64,000 nucleotides of DNA from an uncultured Ruminiclostridium sp. (GTDB taxonomy: Bacteria; Bacillota; Clostridia; Oscillospirales; Ruminococcaceae). A model generated the notes under the pieces. That model ran no database searches. It had not been told where the DNA came from and was given only the letters and a program-made list of their open reading frames with translations. The stretch covers positions 124,001 through 188,000 of the forward strand of contig CANQXF010000002.1 in NCBI GenBank assembly GCA_947627695.1. The letters run 5' to 3'. Below are positions 34,436-43,408 of this stretch, piece after piece. The translations under genes and the position numbers were made by a program. How positions within the stretch are numbered: position 1 is the first letter of the stretch; every line of letters starts with the position of its first letter.

Positions 34436-35239
34436 ATGAAGAAACTTTTTGGAACATTATCCGCACTTCTTGCGGCGGCAACGCTTTTTGCAGGCTGCTC
34501 AGGCGGAGAGACGGCAGAGTCCGTGCTGAAAGAGGGACAGTCCGATATTCAGTACATAAAGGACAAGGGGACATTTATTATAGGAATAACGGACTACGCC
34601 CCTATGGACTTTAAGGACGGCGATAATTGGACAGGTTTTGACGCGGAGCTTTCCGCGGCTTTTGCCGAAGAGCTTGGCGTAACTCCCCAGTTTGTGGAGA
34701 TAGACTGGGACAAGCGCACGGGGCTCCTTCAAAGCGGCGCGATCGACTGCATATGGAACGGTATGACCTTGACGGAGGAGCTTCAACAGGAAATAGACTG
34801 CTCTCAGCCTTACGCCTCCAGCGGTCAGGTTATAGTTATGCAAAAGGATAAGCTGGACAAATACGAGACCGTAGAGCAGTGCCAGCACCTTCTCTTTACA
34901 GTAGAGGGCGGCTCATCAGGCGAAGCGGTAATAAAAGAACTAAAATACCGCTACACCCCCTATGCAACTATGAAAGAGACCCTGCAAAGCGTATGCGACA
35001 ACAAGGCTGACGCGGCGGTGATAGACATAATCATGGCGGGATATTATTCCGCAGGGGAGAACGAATTTTCCCAGCTTGGATACAAATTCCTGCTGAATGA
35101 TGAAAAGATAGGCGTAGGACTTCGCAAAGGCTCCGACCTTACGGATAAGGTGAACGAGTTTTTGTCCGAAATGACTTCAAGCGGAAAAATGAACGAGATA
35201 GCCGAAAAGTACGGCATAGCGGACGCAGTGCTTGACTGA
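34436..35239 (+). CDS. SBP family-3 solute-binding lipoprotein
   Basis: A 267-residue lipoprotein with lipobox LFAGC (Cys21) followed by a full family-3 solute-binding domain (GIITDYAPMDF-like ligand entry, RTGLLQSGAIDCIWNGMTLT hinge region). Such proteins normally deliver amino acids to an ABC importer, but no permease or ATPase gene is adjacent. Its position inside an operon of kinases and c-di-GMP enzymes suggests it presents a ligand to a membrane sensor. The two family-3 sensor kinases upstream are an alternative functional connection. Confidence 0.88.
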   Translation: MKKLFGTLSALLAAATLFAGCSGGETAESVLKEGQSDIQYIKDKGTFIIGITDYAPMDFKDGDNWTGFDAELSAAFAEELGVTPQFVEIDWDKRTGLLQSGAIDCIWNGMTLTEELQQEIDCSQPYASSGQVIVMQKDKLDKYETVEQCQHLLFTVEGGSSGEAVIKELKYRYTPYATMKETLQSVCDNKADAAVIDIIMAGYYSAGENEFSQLGYKFLLNDEKIGVGLRKGSDLTDKVNEFLSEMTSSGKMNEIAEKYGIADAVLD

Positions 35240-35277
35240 AAAAGCGTCTGTAAAAAATTTAAGGAGCAGCTTTCACA

Positions 35278-36654
35278 ATGAAAACAATACTTGTTGTAGA
35301 CGATGACAATATGAATCTTGCCACTACCAGAGAGGTACTCAGCGACAGCTACAAGGTCGTTTTGGTGAAAAAGGGTCAGCAGGCGCTGTCATACCTTGAA
35401 AACGGCGACTGCGACATTATCCTGCTGGATATAAATATGCCCGAAATGGACGGCTTTGAGGTAATGGAAAAGATCCGCGCTATGGAAAGGCACGTCGACA
35501 CTCCCGTTATTTTCCTTACAGGGGACAACGACGCCGAGACCGAGTCCCGCTGCTTCAAGGCGGGAGCCATAGATTACATAGCAAAGCCCTTTGTTCCTGC
35601 CGTAATACTTTCAAGAATAGGCAGGATACTTGAGCTTGAGGAGCTTCGCCGCAGCCTTGCCGACAGACTGGAGCAGAAGATAAAGGAAGTTTCCGACATC
35701 AAGAGCAAAAGCAACCGTGACGTCCTCACAGGTCTCTGGAACAGGGAATACACCGAGGAAGCGGTCAACACCATGCTTAATGGCGGCATAAACGGCGCCG
35801 TTATGATGATAGATATGGACAACTTCAAGCTGATAAACGACAACTACGGTCATATAGCGGGCGACAAAACGCTGAAAATGTTTGCCGACACCATGAGAAC
35901 ATATTCCTCCGAAGGGGACGTTCTCTGCCGTATCGGCGGCGACGAATTCGTGGTATTTGTTAAAGGCGTTACTTCAAAAGCGGAGCTTAGCAACCGTGCG
36001 GCAGATATTATCCGTGATATATGCGCAAAGATAAAGGACTGCGGCTACGAGACCGACACCTCCGTTTCCATAGGCATAGCCAAAGCTCCCGAGGACGGAG
36101 CAGAGTTCGCCAAGCTGTACAACGCCGCCGACAAGGCTTTGTACTACGTTAAGCAAAACGGCAAAAACTCCTACCACTTTTTCAGCGACAAGCTGGCGGC
36201 GGAACACGACCGCGGCGAAAAGACCGTGGATCTGAAATATCTGAAAGACCTTATGAACCGTGCCGACAGCGGCAAGGGCGCATATCTCCTTGACTTTGAG
36301 AGCTTCCACCACGTTTACAACTTTATCCGCCGCTTTGTTGAGCGCAGTAACAGAGACGTGCAGACCCTTCTTTTCACCCTCAGTGAAAACAGCAATGCTA
36401 CCCCCGACTCCACTGAAACAGAAGCGGCAATGGAAATGCTGGAAAGCTCCATATACACCTCTCTGCGCCGTTCCGACATCTCCACCAGATATTCCAGCAG
36501 GCAGATGATAGTCATTCTTATGGACGCCAACAGTGTAAACGGCGATATGGTAGCCGAACGAATAATCAGCAATTTCCACAAGCTGTACACGGGGAATAAA
36601 ATACGCATAGATTACGGCATAGCCTGCCTTGACAGCAAAACGGGCACCGTATGA
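35278..36654 (+). CDS. REC-GGDEF response regulator (diguanylate cyclase) with degenerate second GGDEF-like domain
   Basis: A 458-residue cytosolic protein: receiver with Asp51 (IILLDINMP), GGDEF domain with intact RIGGDEF (GGDEF 220-224), and a third region (about 325-455) whose LRRSDISTRYSSRQMIVILMD pattern resembles a degenerate GGDEF fold. The active-site motif is intact, so it should make c-di-GMP when phosphorylated. No RxxD inhibitory site is seen at the usual position, so product inhibition through that site is unlikely. AAGGAGC precedes the ATG. It ends the operon begun by the HD-GYP phosphodiesterase. Confidence 0.92.
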   Translation: MKTILVVDDDNMNLATTREVLSDSYKVVLVKKGQQALSYLENGDCDIILLDINMPEMDGFEVMEKIRAMERHVDTPVIFLTGDNDAETESRCFKAGAIDYIAKPFVPAVILSRIGRILELEELRRSLADRLEQKIKEVSDIKSKSNRDVLTGLWNREYTEEAVNTMLNGGINGAVMMIDMDNFKLINDNYGHIAGDKTLKMFADTMRTYSSEGDVLCRIGGDEFVVFVKGVTSKAELSNRAADIIRDICAKIKDCGYETDTSVSIGIAKAPEDGAEFAKLYNAADKALYYVKQNGKNSYHFFSDKLAAEHDRGEKTVDLKYLKDLMNRADSGKGAYLLDFESFHHVYNFIRRFVERSNRDVQTLLFTLSENSNATPDSTETEAAMEMLESSIYTSLRRSDISTRYSSRQMIVILMDANSVNGDMVAERIISNFHKLYTGNKIRIDYGIACLDSKTGTV

Positions 36655-36666
36655 CAATAAAAAAAT

Positions 36667-36701
36667 TACCGCCTGAGCAAAAACTCAGACGGTATTTTTT
36701 T
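36667..36701. terminator. terminator between convergent genes
   Basis: Stem TACCGCCTGAG / CTCAGACGGTA (one mismatch) followed by TTTTTTT on the plus strand and A-rich sequence on the other side, so it can serve both the GGDEF gene and the acyl-CoA-synthetase fusion. Confidence 0.85.
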
Positions 36702-36711
36702 ATTTTCATTT

Positions 36712-39243
36712 TTACGCTGTAACGATACCCGCCGCCTCGATAAACTCAGGCAGCTTCTTTGCGTCCTCACGCATTTTGTATTTGAGTATCTTTCCCGCCG
36801 CATTCATCGGGAAGCTGTCTACGAAAACAACGTATTTAGGCGTTTTGTGCTTTGCCATATGAGCCATAACGTATTCCTTTATCTCCTCGGCGGTACATTC
36901 AACGTCAGGCTTTTTGATAATGCACGCCATAATTTCCTCGCCGTAAGCTTTGTCGGGAACGCCGATAACCTGCACGTCCTGGACCTTGGGATAAGTGTAG
37001 ATAAAGTCCTCTATCTCTTTGGGATAGATATTTTCGCCGCCTCGGATTATCATATCCTTGATACGGCCCGTTACCTTAAAGTTTCCGTCAGGCAGACGGC
37101 GGAGCAGGTCGCCGCTGTGAAGCCAGCCGTCCTTGTCGATAGCCGCCGCAGTAGCCTCAGGCATTTTGTAGTAGCCTTTCATTATATTGTAGCCCCTCGC
37201 CACAAACTCCCCGTCCACGTTGTCAGGACAGTCCTCTCCCGTTTCAGGGTCGACTATCTTGCACTCAACGCCAAAGATAGCGCCGCCAACGGTATTTACA
37301 CGGGTCTCTATTGAATCGGTGGTCTTTGACATAGTTGTTGCTGGAGAAGCCTCGGTCTGCCCGTAGGTAATGCATATCTCGCTCATATGCATTTTCTCGA
37401 TAACTTCCTCCATTACCTTGATAGGGCAGGGAGAACCCGCCATAATTCCCGTTCTCATATAGGAGAAATCCGTCTTGGGGAAATCCTCGTGTCCCAGCAT
37501 AGCGATAAACATTGTGGGAACGCCGTGGAAAGCGGTTATCTTTTCCTTATTTATGCAGGCAAGGCTCTTTCTGGGTGAAAATGCGGGGATAGGCGACATA
37601 GTCGTGCCGTGTGTCATAGATGCAGTCATAGCCAGCACCATTCCGAAGCAGTGGAACATAGGCACCTGAATCATCATTCTGTCCGCTGTTGACAAGTCCA
37701 TACAGTCCCCGATAGCCTTACCGTTGTTCACAACGTTGTAATGGGTCAGCATAACGCCCTTGGGGAAGCCCGTAGTCCCGCTTGTGTACTGCATATTGCA
37801 CACATCGTCCTTGTTTATCATAGCCGCCCTGCGGTATACCGCCTCGATAGAGGTGCGCTCCGCCTGCGCCAGCGCTTCTTCCCAGGTAAGACAGCCCTTT
37901 TGCTTTGAATCAACGGTTATGATATTGCGCAGGAAAGGAAGTCTGCGGCTGTGAATGGGCTTTCCCTCCTCCACAGTTTCAAGCTCGGGGATAAGCTCCT
38001 TGATTATCTCCACGTAGTTTGAGTCCTTGTATCCGTCTATCATTACCAGCGTATGTGTGTCCGACTGACGGAGCAGATATTCCGCCTCGTGTATCTTGTA
38101 GGCGGTATTCACCGTTACCAGCACCGCGCCTATCTTTACCGTCGCCCAGAAGGTGATGAACCACTGTGGAACGTTGGTCGCCCAAATCGCCACATGATCG
38201 CCCTGCTTTACACCCAGAGAGATAAGCGCCCTTGCAAAGGTATCAACATCATCTCTGAATTCGGGATACGTCCTGCTGTAATCGCACTCCGTATATCTGA
38301 ACGCCCACTGGTCGGGAAATTCCTCGCATATCTTATCCAGCACCTGCGGCATTGTAAGGTCGATAAGACGGTTTTTCTCCCAGGGATAATAGCCGTCCCC
38401 GCGAACGCTTTTCTGCAAACGCTCCGTTCCCGCCTGATTGCCTAAAAACTGGGACATAAAATGCATATAGTGGGGAAGCACTATACCCGCCTCCGACAGC
38501 TCGGGAGAATACTGGCGCAGCCATTCCAGCGAGATATACCCCTCATAGTTCAGCGAGCGCAGCGCCTTCATATATTCCTCCATAGGAGGCAGGTCGCCCT
38601 CGCCCACCAGACGGTATTCCACCTTTCCGTCCTTCATCACCGAGTCCTTGATATGAGTATGCTTGATGAATGCGCCTAAATTTTTTATAGTAGTTTCAGG
38701 AGATTCCCCAAAGAAACGGTACGGGTGGTTCCAGTCCCACAAAGCCGCAACGCTGTCGCTTCCTATCTGCGCCAGAACGTCCGCCAGCCTTGCCGTGTCG
38801 CCGTAAACGCCGTTTGTCTCGATAAGCAGAGTGACCCCCGCCTCCTCCGCAATAGGAGCGAGAATTTTCATCGGCTCTATAACGTATTCGTCGGGAAAAT
38901 CCTCCTCAGGCTGACCCTTAAGGTCGCCCAGAACTCTCACATACGGCACCTCCAGCTCCTTTGCAAGAGCGATATATTTTTTCAGCTCCTCGATGCTTTC
39001 CTGATGACGGTCGGCATACTTCAGCGTACACCCCGATGAAAGACAGCATATCTCCAGTTTAAGCCTTTTTAAAGTAGCCTTTGTTTCTGCGATATTTTTC
39101 GGCAGGAACGGCGAGCGTGGAGAAAATATGTTGTCTCCCAGACCACGCACTTCTATCCCCTGAAAGCCGAAGTCCTTGGCAAGCGAATAAATTTCCGCCC
39201 ATGAGTACTCAGGGCAGGCAAGAGTTGAAAAGGAAAGCTTCAT
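36712..39243 (-). CDS. TIM-barrel (sugar-phosphate isomerase/epimerase-like) fused to acyl-CoA synthetase
   Basis: An 843-residue two-enzyme fusion. Residues about 1-270 form an AP-endonuclease-2/xylose-isomerase-like TIM barrel (MKLSFSTLACPEYSW, LLIETNG, WDWNHPYRFFGE, HTHIKD, YISLEW), with several likely metal-ligand Glu, Asp and His residues. Residues about 300-843 form an AMP-forming acyl-CoA synthetase with YTSGTTGFPKG, YGQTEASP, WLHSGD, RIKDMIIRGGENIYP and the C-terminal Lys of AAGKILKYK. The frame is continuous across the junction. ATG at 39243 has AAAGGGGAC; a longer in-frame start lies inside the promoter. Neither substrate is inferable. The synthetase half alone resembles medium/long-chain fatty-acid activating enzymes. 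Confidence 0.88.
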   Translation of the reverse strand: MKLSFSTLACPEYSWAEIYSLAKDFGFQGIEVRGLGDNIFSPRSPFLPKNIAETKATLKRLKLEICCLSSGCTLKYADRHQESIEELKKYIALAKELEVPYVRVLGDLKGQPEEDFPDEYVIEPMKILAPIAEEAGVTLLIETNGVYGDTARLADVLAQIGSDSVAALWDWNHPYRFFGESPETTIKNLGAFIKHTHIKDSVMKDGKVEYRLVGEGDLPPMEEYMKALRSLNYEGYISLEWLRQYSPELSEAGIVLPHYMHFMSQFLGNQAGTERLQKSVRGDGYYPWEKNRLIDLTMPQVLDKICEEFPDQWAFRYTECDYSRTYPEFRDDVDTFARALISLGVKQGDHVAIWATNVPQWFITFWATVKIGAVLVTVNTAYKIHEAEYLLRQSDTHTLVMIDGYKDSNYVEIIKELIPELETVEEGKPIHSRRLPFLRNIITVDSKQKGCLTWEEALAQAERTSIEAVYRRAAMINKDDVCNMQYTSGTTGFPKGVMLTHYNVVNNGKAIGDCMDLSTADRMMIQVPMFHCFGMVLAMTASMTHGTTMSPIPAFSPRKSLACINKEKITAFHGVPTMFIAMLGHEDFPKTDFSYMRTGIMAGSPCPIKVMEEVIEKMHMSEICITYGQTEASPATTMSKTTDSIETRVNTVGGAIFGVECKIVDPETGEDCPDNVDGEFVARGYNIMKGYYKMPEATAAAIDKDGWLHSGDLLRRLPDGNFKVTGRIKDMIIRGGENIYPKEIEDFIYTYPKVQDVQVIGVPDKAYGEEIMACIIKKPDVECTAEEIKEYVMAHMAKHKTPKYVVFVDSFPMNAAGKILKYKMREDAKKLPEFIEAAGIVTA

Positions 39244-39330
39244 TTTTTTGTCCCCTTTGATGAAATTTAAACATAGCCGCAGGAAAAGCCCAAACACATA
39301 TTTTCCTGTCAAATAATAACATATATAAAT

Positions 39331-39359
39331 AATATATCACTTGAAAGCGCTTTTGTCAA
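39331..39359 (-). promoter_or_regulatory. promoter of fusion synthetase gene, with cre-like site
   Basis: Minus strand: TTGACA (39354-39359), 17-nt spacer, TATATT (39331-39336). Within it, 39342-39355 reads TGAAAGCGCTTTTG, close to the CcpA cre consensus with palindromic core AAAGCGCTTT. A protein bound there would block the promoter. Confidence 0.7.
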
Positions 39360-39473
39360 CAGCAAAGCCGCAGGAACGCCCCATAAAGTCAAGCATAAAA
39401 TGAATTTTTCCACAAAAATGAAACCCGATAAAGGTACGCTTTTGTCAATACCATTTCAAAATAAATAAAATCC

Positions 39474-39502
39474 TTGAAAAATCACCTGTGATGTGATAAA
39501 AT
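39474..39502 (+). promoter_or_regulatory. promoter of PAS-GGDEF gene
   Basis: TTGAAA, 17-nt spacer, TAAAAT. The leader to 39615 is about 105 nt and contains small inverted repeats (near 39530-39545 and 39553-39577) of unknown role. The rest of the 39360-39473 interval shows nothing recognisable. Confidence 0.65.
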
Positions 39503-39614
39503 AATAAATTGTGCCAAGGGATTTACGGCAAAGAGCCGTATTCTGTAATCGTTTTCCAAAATCAACTGTTTTTGGAAAGGACACGAATCTTATAAGAAAG
39601 AAGATTTTCCTATA

Positions 39615-41321
39615 ATGAACGATTCAGAGCTTTATGAATTTGTGGAAGAAACGCTGATCGGCGCTTGCCTCCAGCTGGCAAAGGTCAACGTTATGACAGG
39701 CGAGTACGTCTACCTCAAGTCTGACCCTGAGATAGCGAAGGATTTTGAGGGCGTGACAAATATATACGAATATATGAGAAGGCTTGCGTCGGAGGAATAC
39801 GTTTATCCCGAATTTTGTGAGGAATATCTGAGATTTTCCGACCCCGAATACGTCCGTGAAAAGGTATTCAGCGGCGAAAAGACGATAGTATACCGCTACA
39901 AGCGGAAAACTCCCTCAGGCGGACGCTGGCTGAATTTCAGCATAAGCATTCCCGACAACTGCTCTCCCGAAAATCCGTGGGTAGTTTTTGCACTGAGGGA
40001 TTCGGACACTGCCTCCACTGCGCTTGCAGACGCTATGTCCGCCCTTTCGGTGGTATATTACAAGATACTTAAGGTGAACTTTACCACCGATACCTTTGAA
40101 GTAGTCAAGGCGGTGGAAAACGAACAGCCTGACGAAAACGTGACAAAAATAACCGAATGGCTGCGTTTATTTGCCGAAAAGGGAAATGTTCACGAGGAGG
40201 ATATGAACGTATACCTCCAGTTTACTGCTACCGATCATATCAAGGAGCATTTCAGCAAGAGAAAGACGCGTCTAAGCTGTCGTTACCGCAGGCGCCATAT
40301 CGACGGCGGCTACCGTTGGGCGCAGCTTGACCTTCTTCCCGGAATGGACTATACCGACGACAACGTAAGCCTGCTGCTTTTCGTAAAGGACGTTCACGAC
40401 GAGCATATGGCGGAGCTTCGCCACCGTCAGGAGCTTGTGGACAACTTTAACCGTGACGCTCTGACCCTGCTTTACAACAGGCGCTCCTTCAACGAGGACC
40501 TTGAGAAGATGAACGAAAATATGCCCGAGCTTGTCACCTGCCTTTACATTGACGTAAACGGACTTCACGAGCTGAACAACCTGCTGGGACATCAGAAGGG
40601 CGACGATATGCTGTGCTGTGTTGCGGATACACTCAAAATATTCTTCCCCGAGGAAAGAATGTACCGTATCGGCGGCGACGAATTTGTGATGATGAGCAAA
40701 AAGCTCACCAAGACCGACGTGGAACGTATTCTCGTGGAGATACGCAAGACCCTTGCGGAAAGCGATTACTACATTTCGGCAGGCGCAGGAAGCTGCGGAA
40801 AAGATTCCTCCGTTTACAAAGCGGTGGGAGCTGCTGAGCTTGCTATGAGAAAGGATAAGGAGCTTTTCTACAAGAACAGCTCAGGCGACCGCAGAAAGCG
40901 CACCGCCAACGAGGAGCTTGAGAAGCTGCTTACCGAAAAGCGCGACGCCGAATATTTCCTCAAGCTGATAGCTACCAGCTATGCGGGCGTTTACTTTGTG
41001 GACATAGAGCGTGACACTTTAAGATACATATATATGCCCGAATATTTTAAGAACCTGCTGGAAAGAACTTCGTTTTCTTTTAACAAGGCTATGCACCAGT
41101 ATGCGAAAAAGTACGTTGAGGCGGAGTATTACGAGGATCTCATAAAGCTGCTGGACAAAAACGAGCTTTACCGCCGCCTTGAGAATGAAAAGATAGTTTT
41201 CTTCAAATACAAAAAGGTAAACGGCGTTGAAATGCGCCTAAAGGTAATAAAGATAGACGAACGTGCGGACGAAAAAAACGAAACCGTCTGGATATTCTCA
41301 GGCGATGAAGTTGAGGTCTGA
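39615..41321 (+). CDS. GGDEF protein with PAS-like modules on both sides
   Basis: A 568-residue cytosolic protein with no signal peptide or membrane segment. Two related N-terminal modules (about 1-135 and 140-265) each end in a beta-rich RYKRKTPSGGRWLNFS or RYRRRHIDGGYRWAQL stretch, suggesting diverged PAS-like folds. A central GGDEF domain has intact RIGGDEF (353-357), and a third PAS-like module follows (about 440-560). The intact motif supports diguanylate cyclase activity. The RxxD inhibitory site is not evident. A sensor module after the cyclase domain is less common. The ribosome-binding site is weak (AAGAAAG). It stands alone with its own promoter and terminator. Confidence 0.85.
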   Translation: MNDSELYEFVEETLIGACLQLAKVNVMTGEYVYLKSDPEIAKDFEGVTNIYEYMRRLASEEYVYPEFCEEYLRFSDPEYVREKVFSGEKTIVYRYKRKTPSGGRWLNFSISIPDNCSPENPWVVFALRDSDTASTALADAMSALSVVYYKILKVNFTTDTFEVVKAVENEQPDENVTKITEWLRLFAEKGNVHEEDMNVYLQFTATDHIKEHFSKRKTRLSCRYRRRHIDGGYRWAQLDLLPGMDYTDDNVSLLLFVKDVHDEHMAELRHRQELVDNFNRDALTLLYNRRSFNEDLEKMNENMPELVTCLYIDVNGLHELNNLLGHQKGDDMLCCVADTLKIFFPEERMYRIGGDEFVMMSKKLTKTDVERILVEIRKTLAESDYYISAGAGSCGKDSSVYKAVGAAELAMRKDKELFYKNSSGDRRKRTANEELEKLLTEKRDAEYFLKLIATSYAGVYFVDIERDTLRYIYMPEYFKNLLERTSFSFNKAMHQYAKKYVEAEYYEDLIKLLDKNELYRRLENEKIVFFKYKKVNGVEMRLKVIKIDERADEKNETVWIFSGDEVEV

Positions 41322-41340
41322 ACCGTCAGTACAGAAATAT

Positions 41341-41379
41341 CTCCCGATATGCTTAAACAGCGTGTCGGGGGATTTTTTG
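41341..41379 (+). terminator. terminator after PAS-GGDEF gene
   Basis: Stem CTCCCGATATGC / GCGTGTCGGGGGA (with G-T pairing) followed by six T. Confidence 0.8.
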
Positions 41380-41459
41380 CGGGAATGATTTTCTTTCCAG
41401 TAAATTTTTGGGAGTATTTTTTAAAATTCGGCAGTTATGTAAATCACTGCCTTTTTCTA

Positions 41460-41488
41460 TTGACTAAATTTATCGGACAATGTATAAT
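41460..41488 (+). promoter_or_regulatory. promoter of transglutaminase-like lipoprotein
   Basis: TTGACT, 17-nt spacer, TATAAT, about 40 bp before the start codon at 41531. An in-frame ATG at 41480 lies inside this promoter and is therefore not the start. Confidence 0.8.
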
Positions 41489-41530
41489 AAAAACGTGATC
41501 TTCTCAAATATAAAAGAAGGGAGCATTAAG

Positions 41531-42913
41531 ATGAAAATAAAATTTTTAGCTGCTGCATTGATATTATCTCTCTGTTTTTCCGCCTGCTCGCAAGCGGAAA
41601 ACACCGCAGGCGCCGAGGATTCCTCAACAATATCCTCCACTCCCTATAATTCCGAGGAAAGCGAAACACCCACGGAGGAAACCGAGCCTTCGACGGAAAA
41701 TGGCGAGTCATCTGCGAAAGAAAGCGAGCCCGCCAAGTCTGAAAACACCTCCGACTCAAAGAAAACGGAGCAGTCCTCCTCGGAGGAAACAAATCAGACC
41801 GTATCCGCCGCCGAAAGGACCGAGGCAAAAACTTCCGAAACGGAAAAAACAACTTCCTCTACCGCCGCACCTGTAACGACCACGTCAAAAAAGGCGGAGC
41901 AAACGACCCCCTCCGCCACTACTACGACCACAACCACCGCATACGTTCCTCCCGTAGCTCCTCAAGGCAGCCTTTATGACCTGATGATGCAGTACATCAA
42001 CGAGGGTCAGGCGCAGATGAAGTTTTACAACGTAAGCACACAAGAGGTCCAGGATACTTTTCTTGAAATTATGGCAGAACACCCTGAATTTTTCTGGTTC
42101 TCAAACAGCTGTCGCTGCAATACCACGACCTACGGCTCTCAGACAGAGGTGACTTTGATCCCATATTCTATGGATATGTCGGGTTTAGACGCCAAAAGAC
42201 AGCAGTTCGACAATATTGTAAACGACGTAGTTTCACAGGCGAAGAAAAAATCAAACGATTTTGATAAGCTGCTCTTCATTCACGATTACATAGTCGACCA
42301 CTGCAAATACGACACGCAGTCCGCCAACCTTGCTTTGCAGGGAAATATAACTCAGCAGGCGGCTCAAAGCGGCTCCGCATACGGCTGCCTTGTGGCAGGA
42401 AAAGCGGTATGCTCAGGATATGCGGCGGCGTTCCAGCTTCTCGCTCAGAAGCTGGACTATGACTGCGGCAGAGTACACGGCGACTATCACGAGTGGAATT
42501 ACGTTTGCGCAGGCGGAGATTATTATTACGTGGACACCACCTGGGACGACCCTATCTCCTCAAGCGGCGCTGATGTTAAAAGGCACGAATTTTTCTGCAT
42601 AAATGAAAAGGAGCTTCTCCTCTCTCACGTTATAGAAAGCGGACAGAACGTCCCCGCCTGCAACGGCGAAAAGCTGGATTATTACAAGTATCAGGGACTT
42701 TACCTTTCCGTATATTCCTTTGACGGAGTAAAGAAGATATACGAGCAAAAAGGAAAACCAAACCTGCTTGAACTGAAATTCGGCTCAACAGACGAATGTC
42801 AGAAAGCGTATAACGACCTTTACGCCAATTGGTATAATCTTTTCGGCTCAGGGAGCATAATGTTCAGCAAAGGAACGTCAGGTCTCACCATGACAATGAC
42901 TTTTTCCGCATAA
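41531..42913 (+). CDS. lipoprotein with transglutaminase-like domain
   Basis: A 460-residue lipoprotein: lipobox FSAC (Cys19), a long low-complexity Ser/Thr/Glu linker (about 22-140) and a transglutaminase-like cysteine-protease-fold domain. The core motif GKAVCSGYAAAFQLL carries the catalytic Cys, followed by HEWNYV (His) and YVDTTWDDP (Asp), the classical triad order. Such secreted domains may act as peptidases or cross-linkers on cell-wall or surface protein. AGAAGGGAG precedes the ATG. It is flanked by its own promoter and a terminator. The long linker would let the domain reach through the wall. Confidence 0.88.
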   Translation: MKIKFLAAALILSLCFSACSQAENTAGAEDSSTISSTPYNSEESETPTEETEPSTENGESSAKESEPAKSENTSDSKKTEQSSSEETNQTVSAAERTEAKTSETEKTTSSTAAPVTTTSKKAEQTTPSATTTTTTTAYVPPVAPQGSLYDLMMQYINEGQAQMKFYNVSTQEVQDTFLEIMAEHPEFFWFSNSCRCNTTTYGSQTEVTLIPYSMDMSGLDAKRQQFDNIVNDVVSQAKKKSNDFDKLLFIHDYIVDHCKYDTQSANLALQGNITQQAAQSGSAYGCLVAGKAVCSGYAAAFQLLAQKLDYDCGRVHGDYHEWNYVCAGGDYYYVDTTWDDPISSSGADVKRHEFFCINEKELLLSHVIESGQNVPACNGEKLDYYKYQGLYLSVYSFDGVKKIYEQKGKPNLLELKFGSTDECQKAYNDLYANWYNLFGSGSIMFSKGTSGLTMTMTFSA

Positions 42914-42963
42914 ATTTTTCGGAGGAAATTACGGCAGCTTCCTCATAAACACACCAAATCACA

Positions 42964-43007
42964 AAACCCGTTGCTATCAGCCGCCAGACTGATAACAACG
43001 GGTTTTT
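42964..43007. terminator. bidirectional terminator
   Basis: Long hairpin AAACCCGTTG ... CAACGGGTTT with a second inner stem (TATCAG/CTGATA), A-run before and T-run after. It ends the lipoprotein gene and the convergent HIRAN-gene operon. Confidence 0.9.
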
Positions 43008-43015
43008 GCTCTCCC

Positions 43016-43408
43016 CTAAAAATCCTCCAGAAATATCCCCACGGATATTTTATGAAAGCTGCCCTTTATCTCTATACCATTTATCTTTGCAAAAAGCGCT
43101 TTTCCCGCGTCCATCAGCCTTGCGAAAACGATATTGTCCTTTTCGGGAACGTAACCCAGCTTGCGTCCGTCCTGCGTCAGTATCAGTATAGCGTTGCTGT
43201 CGAATTTGTTGTCCTCCCGCCTCAGCAGCAGCTTGTCTCCCGCCTTGACCTCATCAAGAACGCTTTTATCCTCAAGGTGGAACGTCTCCACCACATACGA
43301 GTCAAACAGGTAAATCTCCCGTATCAGTGGGGAAATAAGCTGTCCCAGCTTATTCTGACTTTCCGCCGCCGCTATCAGATCCGTTTCTGTTTTTATCATT
43401 TCGTTCAT
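43016..43408 (-). CDS. HIRAN-domain protein
   Basis: A 130-residue cytosolic protein. The C-terminal two thirds match a HIRAN domain: LLLRREDNKFDSNAILILT followed by GRKLGYVPEKDNIVFARLMDAG and a final beta strand. HIRAN domains occur in SNF2-type helicases and as stand-alone bacterial proteins and are linked to recognition of DNA ends or damaged DNA. GAGGTGAGC precedes the ATG at 43408. It is last gene of the small operon beside the CRISPR array, directly after a damaged J-domain gene whose ancestral frame overlaps it. Confidence 0.8.
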   Translation of the reverse strand: MNEMIKTETDLIAAAESQNKLGQLISPLIREIYLFDSYVVETFHLEDKSVLDEVKAGDKLLLRREDNKFDSNAILILTQDGRKLGYVPEKDNIVFARLMDAGKALFAKINGIEIKGSFHKISVGIFLEDF

